A stretch of DNA of 12,076 nt. Origin: Gammaproteobacteria bacterium (GTDB lineage: Bacteria; Pseudomonadota; Gammaproteobacteria; S144-34). A model generated the notes under the pieces. That model had not been told where the DNA came from. It saw nothing but the letters and a program-made list of their open reading frames with translations, and did no database searches. Below, piece by piece: positions 9,583 through 12,076 of the stretch. The position numbers and the translations under genes are program-made. The DNA lies in assembly GCA_015487895.1 (NCBI GenBank), contig WFOW01000070.1, positions 1 through 12,076 on the forward strand. Reading direction: 5' to 3'. Each line of letters begins with the position of its first letter. Position 1 is the stretch's first letter.

Positions 9583-10628
9583 GCCCCGGCACACGCGCGC
9601 GCGTCCCCGCCCGCGCCCTCTGCGGCGCCGCGGCTCTCGCCTGCGCGCTCGCCGGCGCCGCGGGGCCGGCGGCCGCCACGCCGGGATTCACCGCCCGCCC
9701 GGAGGTGCGCGCCTACCTGGAGGCCCTCGCGCGCGAGCACGGCTTCGCGCGCGAGCGGCTGCTCGCGCTGTTCGAGCGCGTGGCCCCGCGCGAGGAGGTG
9801 GTGCGCGCCATCAGCGCGCCGGCGGAGGCGCGCCCCTGGCACCGCTACCGCCCCATCTTCGTCAACGAGGCGCGCATCGCCGGCGGCGTGCGCTTCTGGC
9901 GCGCGCACCGCGCGCTGCTCGCGCGCGCCGAGGCGCGCTACGGCGTCGACGCGCGCGTGATCGTCGCCATCATCGGCGTCGAGACGCGCTACGGGCGCCA
10001 CACGGGACGCCACCCGGTGCTCGCCTCGCTCGCCACGCTCGCCTTCGACTACCCGCCGCGCGCGCGCTTCTTCCGCCGCGAGCTCACCGAGTACCTGCTG
10101 CTCAGCCGCGAGGAGGGCCTCGACCCCCTGCGCGTGAAGGGCTCCTACGCCGGCGCCATGGGCAAGCCGCAGTTCATCCCCAGCAGCTACCGCCGCTACG
10201 CCGTGGACTTCGACTGCGACGGCCGCCGCGACCTGTGGGGGAGCACGGCGGACGCCATCGGCAGCGTCGCCAACTACCTCGCGGTGCACGGCTGGCGGCG
10301 CGGGGCGCCGGTGGCGGTGCGCGCGCGCGCGCATGGCGACGCCTGGCGCGCGGCCGCACGCGGGCTGGAGCCGAGGCTGCCCCTCTCGGCGCTGCGCGCG
10401 CGCGGGCTCGAGCCCGTCCGCCCGGTGGCGGGCGACCCGCCGGCGGCGGTGCTGGAGCTCGAGGGCGCCGAGGGGCCCGAGCGCTGGCTGGTCTTCGCCA
10501 ACTTCCGCGTGATCATGCGCTACAACCGCAGCCCCAAGTACGCGCTCGCCGTGCACGAGCTCGGCGAGGCGGTCGCCGCGCGCCTCGCCGCCCCTGCGGA
10601 GGAGGACTGGGAGGATGCGCCCGGCTGA
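9579..10628 (+). CDS. mltB: Lytic murein transglycosylase B (MltB/Slt35 family)
   Basis: MltB cleaves the MurNAc-GlcNAc bond of peptidoglycan to give 1,6-anhydro ends. The protein is 349 residues. The catalytic Glu is E135 in [14 protein letters not shown]; other family blocks are [25 protein letters not shown], the EF-hand-like [11 protein letters not shown] that binds a metal in Slt35, and [11 protein letters not shown]. The N terminus has a signal peptide (Arg-rich start, Ala-rich core, probable AAA/TP cleavage near residue 33). Cys22 lies in ALAC, which does not fit the lipobox because Leu is missing at -3, so the enzyme may be soluble rather than a lipoprotein as in E. coli. The start GTG 9579 overlaps the rodA stop by 4 bases and lacks a clear Shine-Dalgarno, implying coupling. 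The 3' end overlaps rlpA by 14 bases. Confidence 0.94.
   Translation: MSPGTRARVPARALCGAAALACALAGAAGPAAATPGFTARPEVRAYLEALAREHGFARERLLALFERVAPREEVVRAISAPAEARPWHRYRPIFVNEARIAGGVRFWRAHRALLARAEARYGVDARVIVAIIGVETRYGRHTGRHPVLASLATLAFDYPPRARFFRRELTEYLLLSREEGLDPLRVKGSYAGAMGKPQFIPSSYRRYAVDFDCDGRRDLWGSTADAIGSVANYLAVHGWRRGAPVAVRARAHGDAWRAAARGLEPRLPLSALRARGLEPVRPVAGDPPAAVLELEGAEGPERWLVFANFRVIMRYNRSPKYALAVHELGEAVAARLAAPAEEDWEDAPG
10598..10606 (+). promoter_or_regulatory. Ribosome binding site of rlpA within mltB
   Basis: GGAGGAGGA lies 8 bases before the rlpA ATG at 10615, inside the last codons of mltB. It supports the start that overlaps mltB by 14 bases. Confidence 0.65.
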
Positions 10629-11421
10629 GCGCGGGCTGCTGCCGGCCGTCCTCTGCGCGGCGCTGGCGCTCGCCGGCTGCGCCGGCGCGCCCGTGTGGGA
10701 GGAGCGCGACGGCCCGCCGGCGCGGCCGGTGGACGTCTCGCGCGTGCCGGACGCGGTGCCGCGCCACGAGCCGCGCAGCCGCTACGGCAACCCCGACTCC
10801 TACGTGGTCAACGGCCGGCGCTACCGCGTGCTGCCGACCGCGCGCGGCTACGTCGCGCGCGGCATCGCATCCTGGTACGGGCGCAAGTTCCACGGCCGGC
10901 GCACGGCGAGCGGCGAGCCCTACGACATGTACCGCATGACCGCCGCGCACCGCACCCTGCCGCTGCCCACCTACGTGCGCGTCACCAACCTCGAGAACGG
11001 CCGCTCGGTCGTGGTGCGGGTCAACGACCGCGGCCCCTTCCATCCCAACCGCATCATCGACCTCTCCTACGCCGCGGCCGTCCGGCTCGGCATGGTCGAG
11101 CGCGGCACGGCCCTGGTCGAGGTGCGCGCCGTCACGCCCGGGGAGCGCGCCCCGGCGCGCGCCGCGCGCGGCGCGGCCCCGGAGCCGCCCCGGATCTACG
11201 TGCAGGCGGGGGCCTTCGCCGACCGCCGCAACGCCGAGCGCCTGCGCCTGCGCCTGCTGCGCGCGGGCCTGCGCACCGTTGCGCTGCAGCGCCACGACCA
11301 CCCGGAGCTGCCCCTCTACCGCGTGCGCCTCGGCCCCTTCGCCAGCGTCGATGCCGCCGACCGGGTGAGCGTGCGGCTGTGGCGCCTCGGCATCGCCGAC
11401 GCCCACGTGGTCGTCGACTGA
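10615..11421 (+). CDS. rlpA: Septal-ring lytic transglycosylase RlpA, lipoprotein with SPOR domain
   Basis: RlpA is an outer-membrane lipoprotein that binds stripped (denuded) glycan strands and, in Pseudomonas, cleaves them to help daughter cells separate. The protein is 268 residues. The signal peptide ends in the lipobox LAGC with Cys22; +2 is Ala, so Lol sorting to the outer membrane is expected. The double-psi beta-barrel domain spans about residues 80-172 ([19 protein letters not shown]). E101, H112 and D138 sit at the same spacing as the E120/H131/D157 residues of Pseudomonas RlpA, so it is probably an active transglycosylase, unlike the E. coli protein. A Pro/Ala-rich linker (about 173-192) leads to a C-terminal SPOR domain (about 193-268; [24 protein letters not shown]). 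It overlaps mltB and is the last gene of the tightly packed cluster. Confidence 0.95.
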   Translation: MRPAERGLLPAVLCAALALAGCAGAPVWEERDGPPARPVDVSRVPDAVPRHEPRSRYGNPDSYVVNGRRYRVLPTARGYVARGIASWYGRKFHGRRTASGEPYDMYRMTAAHRTLPLPTYVRVTNLENGRSVVVRVNDRGPFHPNRIIDLSYAAAVRLGMVERGTALVEVRAVTPGERAPARAARGAAPEPPRIYVQAGAFADRRNAERLRLRLLRAGLRTVALQRHDHPELPLYRVRLGPFASVDAADRVSVRLWRLGIADAHVVVD

Positions 11422-11449
11422 GCCCCTCGCGCGGGGGCTGGCGCACCCG

Positions 11450-11455
11450 TAGAAT
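11450..11455 (+). promoter_or_regulatory. Possible -10 box for dacA
   Basis: TAGAAT matches the sigma70 -10 consensus in five of six positions and lies in the 81-base rlpA-dacA gap, one of few AT-containing patches there. No convincing -35 box is found 16-18 bases upstream, so this is tentative. It would let dacA be expressed separately from the elongation genes. Confidence 0.3.
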
Positions 11456-11464
11456 GGCGCGCGC

Positions 11465-11484
11465 CGGTGCCCGCCGCGGCACCG
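11465..11484. other. Stem-loop in the dacA leader
   Basis: CGGTGCC (11465-11471) and GGCACCG (11478-11484) form a perfect 7-bp stem with a 6-base loop. It ends just before the dacA Shine-Dalgarno (GAGGGAG, about 11486-11492). It may affect dacA mRNA stability or translation; a chance origin is possible. Confidence 0.4.
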
Positions 11485-11502
11485 CGAGGGAGCGCCACGC
11501 CC

Positions 11503-12076
11503 ATGCACAGTTCCATGCGAGCGATCGTCGCCGCCGCCCTCCTCGGGCTCTCCGCCTTGGCGCGCGCGCAGGAGCCGCCGCCGGTGCCCGCCCCGCCGCG
11601 CCCCGAGGCCCGGAGCTGGATCCTCGAGGACTTCCACAGCGCCCGCGTGCTCGCCGCCCACGAGCCGCGCCGGCGCATCGAGCCCGCCTCCATGACCAAG
11701 ATGATGACGGTCTACGTGGCGCTGAAGGAGATCCACGCCGGGCGGCTGCGCCTCGACGATCGCGTCACCGTCAGCGAGAAGGCCTGGCGCACGCCGGGCT
11801 CGCGCATGTTCATCGAGGTGGGCCGGCAGGTCACGGTCGAGGAGCTCCTCAAGGGCATCATCGTCCAGTCCGGCAACGACGCGAGCGTCGCCCTCGCCGA
11901 GCACATCGCCGGCAGCGAGGACAGCTTCGCCGGCCTCATGAACCGCTACGCCGCCGCCCTCGGCATGCGCGACACCCATTTCGCGAACGCCACCGGCCTG
12001 CCGCACCCGAAGCACTACACGACGGTGGCCGACCTGGCGAGGCTCGCGCGCGCCCTGATCCGCGACTTCCCGGAGG
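11503..12076 (+). CDS. dacA: D-alanyl-D-alanine carboxypeptidase, PBP5/6 type, 3' end missing
   Basis: This low-molecular-weight penicillin-binding protein removes the terminal D-Ala from pentapeptide stems in the periplasm, limiting cross-linking and helping uniform diameter. Only 191 residues lie in the window. A signal peptide (MHSSMRAIVAAALLGLSALARA, cleavage near 22/23) and a Pro-rich spacer precede the peptidase S11 domain. The active-site motif is S63-M-T-K66 (PASMTKMMT) and the second motif is S123-G-N125 (VQSGNDASVALAEH). GLMNRYAAALGMRDTHF also fits PBP5. The KTG motif and the C-terminal membrane-binding helix lie beyond the edge. The start ATG 11503 has AGGGAG about 10 bases upstream; ATG 11515 is too far from it. 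It follows rlpA by 81 bases on the same strand, as in Pseudomonas. Confidence 0.93.
   Translation, partial: MHSSMRAIVAAALLGLSALARAQEPPPVPAPPRPEARSWILEDFHSARVLAAHEPRRRIEPASMTKMMTVYVALKEIHAGRLRLDDRVTVSEKAWRTPGSRMFIEVGRQVTVEELLKGIIVQSGNDASVALAEHIAGSEDSFAGLMNRYAAALGMRDTHFANATGLPHPKHYTTVADLARLARALIRDFPE

Noticed and set aside
6509..9594. Long minus-strand open frames opposite mrdA and rodA
   Set aside because: Shadows of strongly conserved genes, with Arg/His/Gln/Gly-rich meaningless translations and no ribosome sites.
11421..11439. Terminator after rlpA (AGCCCC/GGGGCT stem)
   Set aside because: Only 6 bp, overlaps the stop codon and has no T tract after it.
10513..12015. Minus-strand open frame across rlpA and dacA
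   Set aside because: It spans two recognised genes and their spacer and has no homology features.

Overview
The window is a very GC-rich (my estimate is above 70%), densely coding chromosomal segment. It most resembles a gammaproteobacterium of the Chromatiales/Ectothiorhodospiraceae type. The reasons are the protein sequences (the MreB, MreC, PBP2, RodA, MltB, RlpA and PBP5 homologues read as close relatives of E. coli/Pseudomonas proteins), the use of a GatCAB amidotransferase, and the joined mre-mrd-mltB-rlpA-dacA gene order. The taxonomic placement is inference; no rRNA or other marker is present.

Left part (1-3972, minus strand): a gatC-gatA-gatB operon encodes the complete Glu-tRNA(Gln)/Asp-tRNA(Asn) amidotransferase. 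It is followed, 53 bases after gatB and without a visible terminator, by the 5' part of a CsgG/HfaB-like secreted protein gene that runs off the left edge. The gatA-gatB junction carries two stacked perfect hairpins, and the first codons of gatB lie on a long near-perfect palindrome.

Centre (3973-4125): a short divergent promoter region. Two sigma70-type promoters, one for gatC and one for mreB, appear to overlap in their -35 boxes.

Right part (4126-12076, plus strand): a cell-elongation gene cluster, mreB-mreC-mreD-mrdA(PBP2)-rodA-mltB-rlpA, with genes abutting or overlapping by 4-14 bases from mreC onwards. dacA (PBP5-type carboxypeptidase) follows after an 81-base gap with its own possible -10 box and runs off the right edge. 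Together these encode the MreB filament and its membrane partners MreC and MreD, the RodA glycan polymerase with its PBP2 transpeptidase, two lytic transglycosylases, and the carboxypeptidase that trims pentapeptides.

No mobile element, CRISPR array, tRNA/rRNA or defence system is visible, and no stretch over 300 bases lacks a gene. I do not see a new multi-gene system. The most unusual point is the mreC start: homology and a well-placed Shine-Dalgarno both point to an ATC codon where an ATG is expected. The shared-core divergent promoter and the hairpins around the gatA/gatB junction come next.
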